Shown here: positions 8,461 through 16,246 of the stretch, piece by piece
How the letters are laid out: the number at the start of each line of letters is the position of its first letter
Numbering within the stretch: position 1 is the first letter of the stretch
Assembly (NCBI GenBank): GCA_021797825.1
Contig: JAJZZA010000003.1
Span: 1 to 64,000 of the forward strand
DNA length: 64,000 nt
Direction of reading: 5' to 3'
From: Bacillota bacterium
Lineage (GTDB): Bacteria > Bacillota > Sulfobacillia > Sulfobacillales > Sulfobacillaceae
Position numbers and translations under genes: made by a program
Notes under the pieces: model-generated
The model's database searches: none
Seen by the model: only the letters and a program-made list of their open reading frames with translations
What the model was told of the DNA's origin: nothing

Positions 8461-9036
8461 ATGTGGGACAGTTTGTTGTTGCCGGTGGTCATTTGGGAAG
8501 TGCCTGACGCACGCCCGGAGTTTGAACCACTATTGTTTCAAAACGCGCTGGTGACCCGGGTTTCGGCGCCGGTGCTACCTTTTGCCGGACCTTGGCCGTG
8601 GTACCCGAGACAACTGCCGCACTGGGGAGTCTCCTCTTGCCAGGAGACTCCCCGGACCTGGTTTGCCGGGGAGCCCAAAGGTCAGGAATGGCAATCGTTT
8701 CGCGATACCGTACTAGCGGTCGGCCGGGGTCGGCAAGTGCTGCAGCCGCTGATTCTCGACTCCGTTAGGCGGCTGACCCATGCCATAACCATCGTGGTAT
8801 TGACCACGCCCGGGTGACCGCAGTGTGCGCAGACCGTGCGTCTGGCTCATGCCATGGCCCTGACCCAGCCCAATATCCTGAGCCTGGCTGTCATGCTGGA
8901 GGAAGTCCCCACCCTTACCGGAATCTTGGGCATTAAGACCGTGCCGGTAACGTTTATTGGGTCGACTCGGGTGGACGGGCCGCTGAGTGAGTGGGTTCTT
9001 GCCCAACGCGTGACAGGATCCCCTCAGGACGGATAG
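8461..9036 (+). CDS. Protein disulfide oxidoreductase-like protein, candidate selenoprotein (TGA at codon 119)
   Basis: The frame from ATG 8461 (GGGAG 7 nt upstream) is interrupted only by TGA at 8815-8817 and continues to TAG at 9034-9036, 191 codons in all. Both halves together match a two-domain glutaredoxin-like protein disulfide oxidoreductase. Domain 1 (about 1-85) lacks a CxxC. A linker segment WFAGEPKGQEW and VLAVGRGRQ follow. Domain 2 begins IVVLTTPG, then the TGA, then PQCAQTVRLAHAMA, and later the cis-proline strand TVPVTFIG. The TGA thus stands exactly where the first cysteine of CPxC belongs, giving U-P-Q-C. A SECIS-like hairpin follows at 8830-8844. The alternative is a nonsense mutation of TGC/TGT. 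The last 83 bases overlap the convergent EamA gene. Confidence 0.6.
8622..8655 (+). repeat. Perfect 12-bp (14-bp with wobble) hairpin inside the PDO-like coding region
   Basis: GGGGAGTCTCCT (8624-8635) pairs perfectly with AGGAGACTCCCC (8642-8653) across a 6-nt loop. A G-T wobble and a C-G pair extend the stem to 14 bp. No T tract follows. It encodes part of domain 1 (around GVSSCQETP). Confidence 0.85.
8830..8844 (+). promoter_or_regulatory. SECIS-like hairpin after the in-frame TGA
   Basis: CAGAC (8830-8834) and GTCTG (8840-8844) form a 5-bp stem around the loop CGTGC. The loop begins 17 nt after the TGA at 8815-8817 and has G as its second base. Published bacterial SECIS rules, as I recall them, ask for a 16-37 nt distance, a 4-16 bp stem and a G in the first two loop bases; all three are met. 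Outer pairing is poor, so the element is minimal. Confidence 0.4.
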
Positions 9037-9901
9037 ATGAAGGCGAAGGGGTGCGTTTGCTCCCGGCAACCACCGCGCCCAGAATGGTTACTCCGCCGCC
9101 GATCAACTGATGCAGCACAAGATGCTCTCCAAGCAACAAGACGCCCATGATGACGGTCCAAACCGGCAAGAGGTTCATAAATGGCGCCGACCGGGCAGCC
9201 CCCACCATCTTAACGCCCGCGGTCCATACAAAATACGCGAGCACCGACGACAAGGTGCTGACATAGGCCAGGCTGGCCCACCCGACACTTGTAAGGTGCC
9301 ATAGCGTCGGGGACCCAGTCGTCAACGCGGCTAGCGCACTGGGAACGGCCCCGAAAATGGCGGCGCCGGTGGTCAGCGTGAGGGCATCCAAGTCCTGGCT
9401 GAAACGTTTACCGAGCACCGTGTAGAGTCCCCACGCCACAGCCGACCCTAAAATCTCGAGGTCGCCGGCTGACAGCCGAAAAGACCTGCCCGCTCCCATC
9501 AATACTAAGATCCCTCCCACGGACAAGACGACCCCCAGCCAGGCGCGCCCGGATGGGCGTTCTCCCAAGATGGCCACGCTGAGCAGCAGGATGATGACGG
9601 GCATCGTTCCGGAGATCATCCCGGCTTGGGCGGCAGGCAAGGAATCTAACCCGAGGTAGGTCAATCCCGAAAAAACAAACATCCCAATAAACCCCATGGT
9701 CAAGTAGCGAGGCCACGTCGTGCGCACCGACAGGTTGCGACCGCTGAGACGGAGGAGTGGCCAAAGGACGAACGACGACACGATCCAGCGGATTGCATTG
9801 ACTGCCAAGGCCGGCAGTTCCGGGGCCAGTATGCGGCCCGCGATGTAGTTGCCGCTCCACAGCAGTGTTGCCGTGACGAGCCACAGAAAACCCTTTTTCA
9901 T
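8954..9901 (-). CDS. EamA/DMT-family permease
   Basis: A 315-residue membrane protein with ten hydrophobic segments arranged as two EamA repeats. It starts KKGFLWLVTATLLWSGNYIA and has the repeat-typical GLYTVLGKR and a late LLGEHLVLHQLIGGGVTILG. Such drug/metabolite transporters export amino acids, nucleosides or metabolites; the substrate is unknown. The start ATG 9901 has GGGGGG upstream. The hydrophilic last ~35 residues lie beyond the conserved domain and overlap the convergent PDO-like frame by 83 bases. Confidence 0.85.
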   Translation of the reverse strand: MKKGFLWLVTATLLWSGNYIAGRILAPELPALAVNAIRWIVSSFVLWPLLRLSGRNLSVRTTWPRYLTMGFIGMFVFSGLTYLGLDSLPAAQAGMISGTMPVIILLLSVAILGERPSGRAWLGVVLSVGGILVLMGAGRSFRLSAGDLEILGSAVAWGLYTVLGKRFSQDLDALTLTTGAAIFGAVPSALAALTTGSPTLWHLTSVGWASLAYVSTLSSVLAYFVWTAGVKMVGAARSAPFMNLLPVWTVIMGVLLLGEHLVLHQLIGGGVTILGAVVAGSKRTPSPSSIRPEGILSRVGQEPTHSAARPPESTQ

Positions 9902-10105
9902 CCCGTCCCCCCTTGTCCTTATCGACGTGATTATGGCATACCCGGGTCGGCGTCATAAAGAGACCGCTCGGTTGGGAATGGCCGCCTGTCTAGCTGGTTC
10001 GTCGGCCGGAGCGCCTGGGCTAGTACACTGTGTCATAAGTTCGTCCGTGCTCGGGAAAAAACCGAAGCCGCCTGAATACGCGGCCTACAAGCGAACAGCG
10101 GCGGC

Positions 10106-10327
10106 TTAGAGCCGGTCCGCCGAGACAAAGGTATCGCGTTCCATAAGGGTCGCGAGGAGTGCGTCCCCGGTGCCGGTTTCTCCGGTGGCTGCCCCACGAC
10201 CGTTGGGTTCGGTAATCCCTAATTCCAAGGTGCGGCCAGGGAGCCAGGTCAATCGTGCGCGATGGACCTTACTGCCGTCGGGATCCCGCGAATAGCTCAT
10301 CACGGGAGTCCCGCGCTGCCGTGTCAC
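10106..10327 (-). CDS. Small ORF of unknown nature in a decayed region
   Basis: A 73-codon frame from GTG 10327. It is reported because it overlaps the stop of the preceding frame by GTGA (10327-10324), a pattern seen in coupled genes, and because its composition is balanced (RARLTWLPGRTLELGITEPN). I recognise no domain. It lies amid gene fragments, so it may itself be a remnant of a longer gene. The 9902-10105 stretch before it holds nothing I can name. Confidence 0.2.
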   Translation of the reverse strand: MTRQRGTPVMSYSRDPDGSKVHRARLTWLPGRTLELGITEPNGRGAATGETGTGDALLATLMERDTFVSADRL

Positions 10328-10425
10328 CGCTCGAGGAACGCCAGCACCCGACGGCGGAGATCGTCGGTGGAGACAAAACCGGCCTTCTTAATCCTCTGCC
10401 GTGCGGCCTGCGCGACATTCCGCAT
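10324..10425 (-). pseudogene. Possible C-terminal tail of a transposase (IS630-like)
   Basis: A 33-codon piece, MRNVAQAARQRIKK followed by GFVSTDDLRRRVLAFLER and TGA. The GFxSxxDLxxxVxxFLE pattern resembles the last helices of IS630-type transposases, but nothing upstream in frame supports the catalytic core. It could also be the tail of an unrelated gene coupled to the next ORF. Confidence 0.25.
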
Positions 10426-10677
10426 ACAGCGGCCCGGCCGTGACCTCCAATCCCGCGATCAGCGCGAGCGTGTGGTGGCGGCGAATAACGAACGGACCGC
10501 GTTGGCCCAGCTATAATTCGCAACTGTAACCAACGCGTGAAGGCCACTCGCAACCGCCCCATGCGGCGCTGTTGGTGCGTCCCCCGGAGAGAGGTCTCCC
10601 GCGTGCATCGCATCGCCTGCAAGCCTCAAGAGGAACGAACTTCTGACACGAAGTACTAGGGCAGGGGATCGATGTGC

Positions 10678-10916
10678 CCCGGGGATTTCTAAAACCTTGG
10701 CCTTCTGCCAGGCGATGTGTAATTCACCTTCATGCTGTGCCGCCCACTCCGCTACCAATCCAAGTGCCCGCGGTGGCAAAGCGCCAGCGATTACAGCCAA
10801 GGTTCCAATGACGATAGTCACGCGGTGCGCGCCGTAGTAGGCATGAAAATGAGGGGGGTATGGTCATCGTAGTACATCCGGATGATAATGACACAGAACC
10901 GGCAGAGTTCAGGTAT
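10678..10916 (-). pseudogene. DUF4160 gene remnant, frameshifted at a homopolymer
   Basis: Reading from 10916 gives IPELCRFCVIIIRMYYDDHTP, as in DUF4160 proteins, which normally continue PHFHAYYG. Here the run of six Gs at 10853-10858 (Cs on the coding strand) is one base short, so HFHAYYGAH and then IGTLAVIAGALPPRALGLVAEWA appear in another frame, which continues to a stop at 10459. The expected first codon is ATA, not ATG. DUF4160 genes usually pair with DUF2442 genes, and a DUF2442 remnant sits directly upstream. A single sequencing error in the G run would restore most of the protein, but not the start. Confidence 0.7.
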
Positions 10917-11116
10917 CAGACTGCACGGTCCGCAAAGCCGGGAACAAGTCTTCGGGGTGTTTCCCCGTCAACCGTAGGTACAGCGAGTTAGGGCACAAGT
11001 CAACCTCGCTTGGCCATTCCACCGCCCCCGCGTCGTTAAATCACTCCGCTTGTTCCTTCGTCAAACCGGACCCGAATTTTGAACTCGTCACGCGGCTCTA
11101 CCTGAACGACTCGCAT
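10909..11116 (-). pseudogene. DUF2442 gene remnant
   Basis: ATG 11116, preceded by a good GGAGGAGGGG site, gives MRVVQVEPRDEFKIRVRF and then DEGTSGVI before TAA at 11038-11036. In another frame the sequence continues with GAVEWPSEVDLCPNSLYLRL, matching the end of DUF2442 (VxWPNGxDLxPxxLY). The middle, including the usual acidic segment after the strand, is partly missing. DUF2442/DUF4160 pairs are compact two-gene modules, often discussed as toxin-antitoxin-like. Here both partners are broken. Confidence 0.7.
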
Positions 11117-11831
11117 CACGGCCCCTCCTCCTTCCCAAAGTTTATTTAAGTATACCCTCAATCCGCCACAGTCGCGACCATAAAGGGCCCGAAGAGGGGC
11201 GGAACGTCCGCCGGCTTGGGCGCATACGCCCGATAAACGCTAGAACGGAATGTTATTGGCTATGCAGAGTCTGCAGAGACGATGTGGAGAAATTCGCGCA
11301 CATCGATTTCCACGTAAGACTTAGTCGCCTCATCTGCGGCATGGTATACTTCGTCAACCACGACCTCGTCGAGATAACTCTCCCCACTGTTGGGGCAAAG
11401 CTTAGCACATGCACCGGATGAACCCGGTTTTAGCCCAGCACCAGGCGACAGGATAGGTGTGTCCTCCAAGTAACTTTCGATGGCCGTTCCGGACTGACTG
11501 AGTCCAGCGTGGCGGCTGGTCGGTTGGGGGGCGACCGGCTCTGGGACCGGCCCAGTCGCTCAGCGGACGGCCGCCTGGGCTCTTCCGATCCCCCTTTGCT
11601 CTTTCTCCAGCAGGAGGGCGCCGCCGATTGACCTCCGTCACCATGGGAAAAAGGCGTAATGTGATCGCGGTCACGGTACGCTGGCGCCTCTTACCGCAAA
11701 CTACGCGAAATGACAGTGTGACCATCGCGGACGTGTGATGACGCAAGGCGAGCTGCGGTGTCCACGAGCATCGCGACCCGGCGAGAATCCGTTAGCCTAA
11801 GACCCCGGGTCTGATCAGGAGGCAAGAAGTC
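11117..11831. other. Intergenic stretch upstream of the hemerythrin-like gene
   Basis: No gene is supported. A 69-codon minus frame at 11260-11469 has an acidic C-terminal part but no recognised motif and no ribosome binding site. The useful content is the CRP/FNR-type palindrome at 11661-11674. The hemerythrin-like gene's AGGAGG-type site is at about 11817-11823. Confidence 0.4.
11661..11674. promoter_or_regulatory. CRP/FNR-type operator (GTGATCGCGGTCAC) upstream of hemerythrin-like gene
   Basis: GTGA-N6-TCAC, the same spacing and the same GTGATC half as the sites at 22546, 23297 and 23653. A start site 41.5 nt downstream of its centre would be at about 11709, with CAAACT (11697-11702) as a poor -10. 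The assignment to the hemerythrin-like gene rests on orientation and proximity. Confidence 0.5.
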
Positions 11832-12302
11832 ATGTCCGGTACAAACTCGCGACTGGTGGCCGACAAAATCCGAGCGCATCATGCCGCCATGGTGGCTCAG
11901 CTAAGCCAAAGCGTCTCCCGTGTCTTGGACGCGGTGGCCTTGGCAAACAATTGGGAACCGGCGCGACAAGAGGTGGTGGCTTATATCGATCAGGAATTGC
12001 TGCCGCACGCCGTCGCTGAAGAGTCGACGATTTATGCCAGCGCCCGGCAATTCGCTCCATTGCGCGGGCTGGTCGCCTCCTTGATTTTCGAACATGTTTG
12101 CTTAGGCAGGTTGCGAAACGCGCTGGCCGTAGCGCAGACCGGCCTCGAAGCGGTCAGCCTGGCCTCTGCGTTTTCACACCTGTTTGATGTCCATGCCCAA
12201 AAAGAAGACCAATTTGTCGTGCAAGATCTCGAGAACCGGGTTGACGTCGACCTGGCCGGTATTTTGGGGTCGATGCGTCAACTGTTGAGTGGCGCCCCCT
12301 AA
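11832..12302 (+). CDS. Hemerythrin-like (HHE) protein
   Basis: A 156-residue all-helical protein with the histidine/glutamate pattern of hemerythrin HHE domains: IRAHHAAM near the N-terminus, LLPHAVAEES, IFEHVCLGRL and FDVHAQKEDQ. These would bind a di-iron centre for O2 or NO sensing, storage or iron repair. Relatives often accompany nitrate or nitric-oxide metabolism. Here the CRP/FNR-type site at 11661-11674 is shared with the ferredoxin and DUF2249 genes near narG, so a role in nitrosative or low-oxygen conditions is a reasonable inference. The gene is intact although it is surrounded by remnants. Confidence 0.85.
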   Translation: MSGTNSRLVADKIRAHHAAMVAQLSQSVSRVLDAVALANNWEPARQEVVAYIDQELLPHAVAEESTIYASARQFAPLRGLVASLIFEHVCLGRLRNALAVAQTGLEAVSLASAFSHLFDVHAQKEDQFVVQDLENRVDVDLAGILGSMRQLLSGAP

Positions 12303-12322
12303 CCGCAAATCCTCCGATGACG

Positions 12323-12604
12323 TCACATCGCCCGTGGGCTCCGCATGCTAAAATGCGGTGTGATCAACCGTTCTGATGGACCTATCCATTTCTGAGCATA
12401 AGCGTAGACTAGCGTATTCCGACACAGAGGGGACGCTGGGTGAAATCGTTTGGGAAACAATTGGGCTAAATCATAACGCCGATGACCTCCAGAGGTGTGG
12501 TCCGGGGTCAGTTTTCCCTCGCGTTCCCAACGGCGCACCGTCGAAATCGATACGCCTGGAGCTTGGGCTGCTTCACGAATGCTGACTAATGTGTTCGTAT
12601 TAGA
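12323..12604 (-). pseudogene. IS607-family serine recombinase remnant (N-terminal HTH)
   Basis: In frame on the minus strand: NTNTLVSIREAAQAPGVSIS, then TVRRWEREGKLTPDHTSGGH and RRYDLAQL, then NTLVYA. This is the MerR-like helix-turn-helix and the beginning of the resolvase domain of IS607 TnpA; intact proteins continue YARVSSxDQ, but here the sequence diverges after LVYA and stops at 12323. No start codon is visible at the N-terminus, and no tnpB is nearby. Confidence 0.75.
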
Positions 12605-12730
12605 AGGCTTAGCATAGTGCTAGTCAGATTGCCAGGGAACTGTTAAAACCCTCCCGTTAAGGCGGCATTAACTCGATTTACGATGTCTTTTGCCGATTTT
12701 GCGCCCCGTCTTGGACCACTGCACCGGGGA

Positions 12731-13663
12731 TCATTGCCAACGGCTCGCCGGTGGCGGAACACGTAACCACTGGATGGTGGCCGCCACCACCGGTTGGCAG
12801 TTTTTTACCCAAGAGAAATGATCGAGGGACTCCCCCGCTGCCTCTTCTCGCGTGATGTTGGCCGCTGGCAGCTTATGGCAAAGATGTTCAAGAGCGGTTG
12901 ACGGTGCCAACTGGTCATGTTGCACGGAAATGGCGAGGATGCGATGGGGAACCCGGCGCAGGCCGTCCTCATAATTAAACGTGGCGTGACGAGGCCGGTA
13001 GAAGCCGGTTCGAGCCTGGTAAGCCCAGTCCCGCATGACACCGCGCGACTCGGTTCCACCGAAGCCAAAACGGCGACCGGGCCACACACCCCACACCTGG
13101 GCAATGAGGGCCGCCATTTGCGTGACGAGTAACGTGCGCAACGGGTGCCGGTAGGCCCGGAAGTAAACCGACCCCGAGGCCACCAAAATGGCACCGTCGG
13201 CGGCGTTGGGGTGCCGGGCGAGAGTCAGCAAACTCAATTGGCCGCCCAAACTGTGTCCGAGGAGATAGACGGGCGCTTGGGGATAGCGCTGGTGCGTCCA
13301 GCTCGCGACGTGATGCAGGTCCTCCAGCAGTTGCGCATAGCCAAACCGGCTTTGTCTGCTGACTCGAGGATAGTTGCGGCCGTGTCCTCGCCAGTCGGTG
13401 GCGACAACCGTATATCCCGCCTGTTGCAACCGTTGTAGAAACGGCCGGTAATAGGCGACGGGCGCGCCCATGGCCGGAACCATCAAAAGAGTCGGCGAGC
13501 CCGGGATGGCTGCTTCCCATACAGCCACTTCAAACCGGACACCGTCCGGCATATCGAGGGGAAGAACCACATAATCGGGAGGCGCGAGGCTGGGCACGGG
13601 GCTGAATCCTCCTCTTTGGTCGTCGCTGACGCAAGGTGGTGGGCCGCCCGTCGTTTGGATCAT
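12731..13663 (-). CDS. Alpha/beta hydrolase (serine hydrolase)
   Basis: A 310-residue single-domain alpha/beta hydrolase. The nucleophile serine is in LLGHSLGGQL, preceded by the oxyanion region VPAMGAP. The acid is probably the aspartate in SVQHDQLAP and the histidine that in SLDHFSWVK. DWRGHGRN marks the usual strand-4 turn. It lies in the lysophospholipase/monoglyceride-lipase-like group, with an unknown ester substrate. The ATG at 13663 has only a modest AAGGG upstream. It is separated from the TDT permease gene by about 160 bases and may be a separate unit. Confidence 0.8.
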   Translation of the reverse strand: MIQTTGGPPPCVSDDQRGGFSPVPSLAPPDYVVLPLDMPDGVRFEVAVWEAAIPGSPTLLMVPAMGAPVAYYRPFLQRLQQAGYTVVATDWRGHGRNYPRVSRQSRFGYAQLLEDLHHVASWTHQRYPQAPVYLLGHSLGGQLSLLTLARHPNAADGAILVASGSVYFRAYRHPLRTLLVTQMAALIAQVWGVWPGRRFGFGGTESRGVMRDWAYQARTGFYRPRHATFNYEDGLRRVPHRILAISVQHDQLAPSTALEHLCHKLPAANITREEAAGESLDHFSWVKNCQPVVAATIQWLRVPPPASRWQ

Positions 13664-13826
13664 AAGGCCCTTGGGGATATCCTGTCAGGCGAGCGGGAGC
13701 GGTGTCAAGCCGAGCATGGTGCCGGTCCGCGCAAAGCGGCCCTGGGTGCGCAGAGCGGACCCCAGTGCGAGCGTTGTGTGGCGGGGGGTGTGCGGAAAGT
13801 CCGGGCCAGGATTAATCGGGTGTCCG

Positions 13827-14912
13827 CTAGAGGTTACGGGATTGTTGCAACCATCGCCAACTGTGCACGGCGTAACCAAGCGCGGTGGCGGTCCACGCCG
13901 CCAGCGCGGCAGCCAGTCCCCACGGCACCACCTGGTTCAGCATAGCCAGGCCTGGCAAGGTGGCTAAGGTGCCGGTGGCGGCGGTGTACATGCCCAACGG
14001 GAAGACCATGCTCCAAAAGGCGGGATCATACCGCACGGGGACCTTACCTCGTACATGGCGCCACCAGCCGGTAACAAAGAGGAGAGGAATCCACCAACTG
14101 CCGAATCCCCAGAGGATGACCGTAAATCCTTCGACAAAGGGGGCAACGCGGCCTAGGAACAAGGAATGCGGCGCCGACAACACGAGATGAGCCCCGGCTA
14201 GAGTGGTAATCGCCACGGCCCCCATATTAATCCAGTAAGGAGGCGTGGTCTCCGTCGGTGAAATGGCGCTAAAAAAGAGGCGGCCCATCACGGCCATAAT
14301 GACGGCCAGATAAAAGAGTATACCCACTCCCCACATGACAAACGCGAACACCAAAAGGCCCGCTGTTGCGGCCCGGTCCGGCATCGCCAGCAGGGAGGCA
14401 ATCACGGCCAGGGCCTGGGCGCCTACGGTCAGCAGCAGCCAGGTTCCGTTAACCACCTGGCTGGCGGGTAGGCGGTTTCCGTCCAACAGGCGGTAACCGG
14501 CCCAATACGAGAGGCCAAACCAGCTGATAGCGGCCGCGACTGCCAGCCCCCAGCCCACTGCAACCAATCCGCTCAGGATGAATCGGCTGCCGAGTACCCC
14601 CGAACCGGCAACAAAGGTAAAGAAACCGAACAAAACCGCTGGATTTAACAGGTCGCTGGCGAATGCCTGCGGAGCCAGCACTAATCGCAGGCTGTACGCC
14701 ACGACCAGCACCAGGTACATGGCCGTGGCGAAGGCCCAGAACGCCGCTGACAACCCGCCCCACCCTACTAAGTGCAGGGCGATTGACACAATCCCGGTGG
14801 CCATCACACTGGCGAAATATCCCGGAACCAGACCTTGCACCGACCGTCGCCAAAAATTACGGGCCAATAAGGCGTAAACCATGCTCGGCTTTCGTCGATG
14901 ACTTTCCGACAT
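13827..14912 (-). CDS. TDT-family (TehA/SLAC1-like) permease at the end of the nar cluster
   Basis: About 361 residues with roughly ten membrane helices. Typical of tellurite-resistance/dicarboxylate (TDT) transporters are VPGYFASVMATGIVSIAL at the start and DPAFWSMVFPLGMYTAAT near the end, both characteristic pore-lining segments. SLAC1 and TehA relatives conduct small anions. Its position directly after narI, with the same orientation and a 67-nt gap, suggests nitrate or nitrite movement in place of a NarK transporter. The start is ATG 14912, because GGGGGAAG precedes it; the open frame extends further upstream without homology. Confidence 0.8.
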   Translation of the reverse strand: MSESHRRKPSMVYALLARNFWRRSVQGLVPGYFASVMATGIVSIALHLVGWGGLSAAFWAFATAMYLVLVVAYSLRLVLAPQAFASDLLNPAVLFGFFTFVAGSGVLGSRFILSGLVAVGWGLAVAAAISWFGLSYWAGYRLLDGNRLPASQVVNGTWLLLTVGAQALAVIASLLAMPDRAATAGLLVFAFVMWGVGILFYLAVIMAVMGRLFFSAISPTETTPPYWINMGAVAITTLAGAHLVLSAPHSLFLGRVAPFVEGFTVILWGFGSWWIPLLFVTGWWRHVRGKVPVRYDPAFWSMVFPLGMYTAATGTLATLPGLAMLNQVVPWGLAAALAAWTATALGYAVHSWRWLQQSRNL

Positions 14913-14979
14913 GCGACTTCCCCCTGTTTTTGGCGGTGGGCGGCACTTGTCCGTCTGGAGCAAGCATTTAGCGGCCACT

Positions 14980-15660
14980 TTAGCGATACTGCTGGCGCGA
15001 CCGGTACTGGATGGGGACCCGTCGGAGATAAGCGACCGGGACACTCCAAATATGGACCAGACGGGTAAATGGCGAAATGGCAAAAAGCAAAAAAGCCAAG
15101 GTGATATGAATCTGGAAGATCAGCGGGATGTGAACCATGAGAGCCAGGTTGGGATGCAACGTCAGCAGTCCCCGGGTCCAGGGACCGATGGTGCGGCGAT
15201 ACCCGTAAGGACCCACCAGGTTGTTATATCCCAGGGTTATGATATTGCCGGTGGTTACCACCGCCAACAGCAACAGCAACACAAGCAGGTCGGAAAGAGT
15301 GGAATTAACCCGCACACGCCGGTTGCCCAAACGCCGGATGAGCAAGATGACCAACCCGGTCCAGGTCAAAAGCCCGGCGGCCGCGCCCAGGATGTCGGCA
15401 TTGAGATGATACATTTCGCGTGAGATGCCGAGCGCCTGATAGAAGGCCACCGGCACCAAAAGCCCCATCACATGGCCTGCGATGACCATGAGGATGCCCC
15501 AATGAAATAAGGGACTTCCCCATTTCAAGAGACGGCGTTCCAAGAGTTCGCTCGAGCGAGCGTTCCAGCTCATTGGCCGATAGGCGTAGCGGTAAAGGCT
15601 TCCCGCAATCATTATCGCTAGACTGAGATACGGAAAGATCACCCAGAGAAACTGTTGCAT
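14980..15660 (-). CDS. narI: Respiratory nitrate reductase gamma subunit (cytochrome b)
   Basis: A 226-residue membrane protein with five helices. It anchors NarGH and passes electrons from quinol through two b hemes. Histidines in SPLFHWGILMVIAGHVMG and in MVHIPLIFQIHITLAFLL match the heme ligands of NarI, and the C-terminal SPFTRLVHIWSVP is the usual ending. The ATG at 15660 follows a GGGGAGG site. It is the fourth nar gene, 13 nt after narJ. Confidence 0.93.
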   Translation of the reverse strand: MQQFLWVIFPYLSLAIMIAGSLYRYAYRPMSWNARSSELLERRLLKWGSPLFHWGILMVIAGHVMGLLVPVAFYQALGISREMYHLNADILGAAAGLLTWTGLVILLIRRLGNRRVRVNSTLSDLLVLLLLLAVVTTGNIITLGYNNLVGPYGYRRTIGPWTRGLLTLHPNLALMVHIPLIFQIHITLAFLLFAISPFTRLVHIWSVPVAYLRRVPIQYRSRQQYR

Positions 15661-15673
15661 GTTGCGCCTCCCC

Positions 15674-16246
15674 TCACGGATACGCTGTTGGATAGGGCAG
15701 ATTTTCCAGGTCCGGGGCCTCGCGACGGCCCTCCCCCACCGGCTGATTGGCTTCGCCCAAGGCTCGGCGGGCCAGGTCCAGCAGCGGATAATAGGGATGG
15801 TTGAGACCGAGTGCCTGCGCGACTTGACCGAGTGCCTGCGCGGTGCGCGGCGCTAAGTCGGACGTAGCGGAAACCGGGCTGACGGCCAAAAACTCGAGCA
15901 GGAGCGGAATGTAGTCCGGGAGTTCGCCGTCAGCGGCTTCATACCCGGCCTGACTTAGGGTCTGGTTAAGGGCTGCCAATGCCTCGCCCCGTTCCCGGGC
16001 ATCGCCCAGTTCGTGCGCCGTGAGGTATAGCGTTCCCCGTTCGGACCAATCGAACGCCTCGACATAAATTTCCGCCAGGCGCTGCCAGCCCAGGCCATTT
16101 AAGGCCTCCAGCGCGCGGGCGAGATCGGGGCAGGAATGGGCCGCGGATGGATAGCGACTCGCAAAACGTTCCCGAAATTGCGGGGAGCCGGGATAGTCCA
16201 GAAATCCGGCAACCAACTTGAGCACGATACGGTCCTGCTCCGTCAT
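15674..16246 (-). CDS. narJ: Nitrate reductase assembly chaperone
   Basis: A 190-residue helical TorD/NarJ-family chaperone that binds NarG during molybdenum cofactor insertion and keeps NarGH from docking early. It has the family's LVAGFLDYPGS start, YVEAFDW, LTAHELGDARERG and YIPLLLEFLA. Its ATG overlaps the narH stop by ATGA (16246-16243), so the subunits are translationally coupled. Confidence 0.92.
   Translation of the reverse strand: MTEQDRIVLKLVAGFLDYPGSPQFRERFASRYPSAAHSCPDLARALEALNGLGWQRLAEIYVEAFDWSERGTLYLTAHELGDARERGEALAALNQTLSQAGYEAADGELPDYIPLLLEFLAVSPVSATSDLAPRTAQALGQVAQALGLNHPYYPLLDLARRALGEANQPVGEGRREAPDLENLPYPTAYP

Noticed and set aside
10914-10916. ATA as the start codon of the DUF4160 gene
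   Set aside because: Unlike the YbaK case there is no ribosome binding site before it and the gene is frameshifted, so a mutated start in a pseudogene is the simpler reading.
11260-11469. 69-codon minus-strand frame with acidic C-terminal half
   Set aside because: No ribosome binding site, family or coupling; the surrounding DNA is full of remnants, so it was not listed as a gene.
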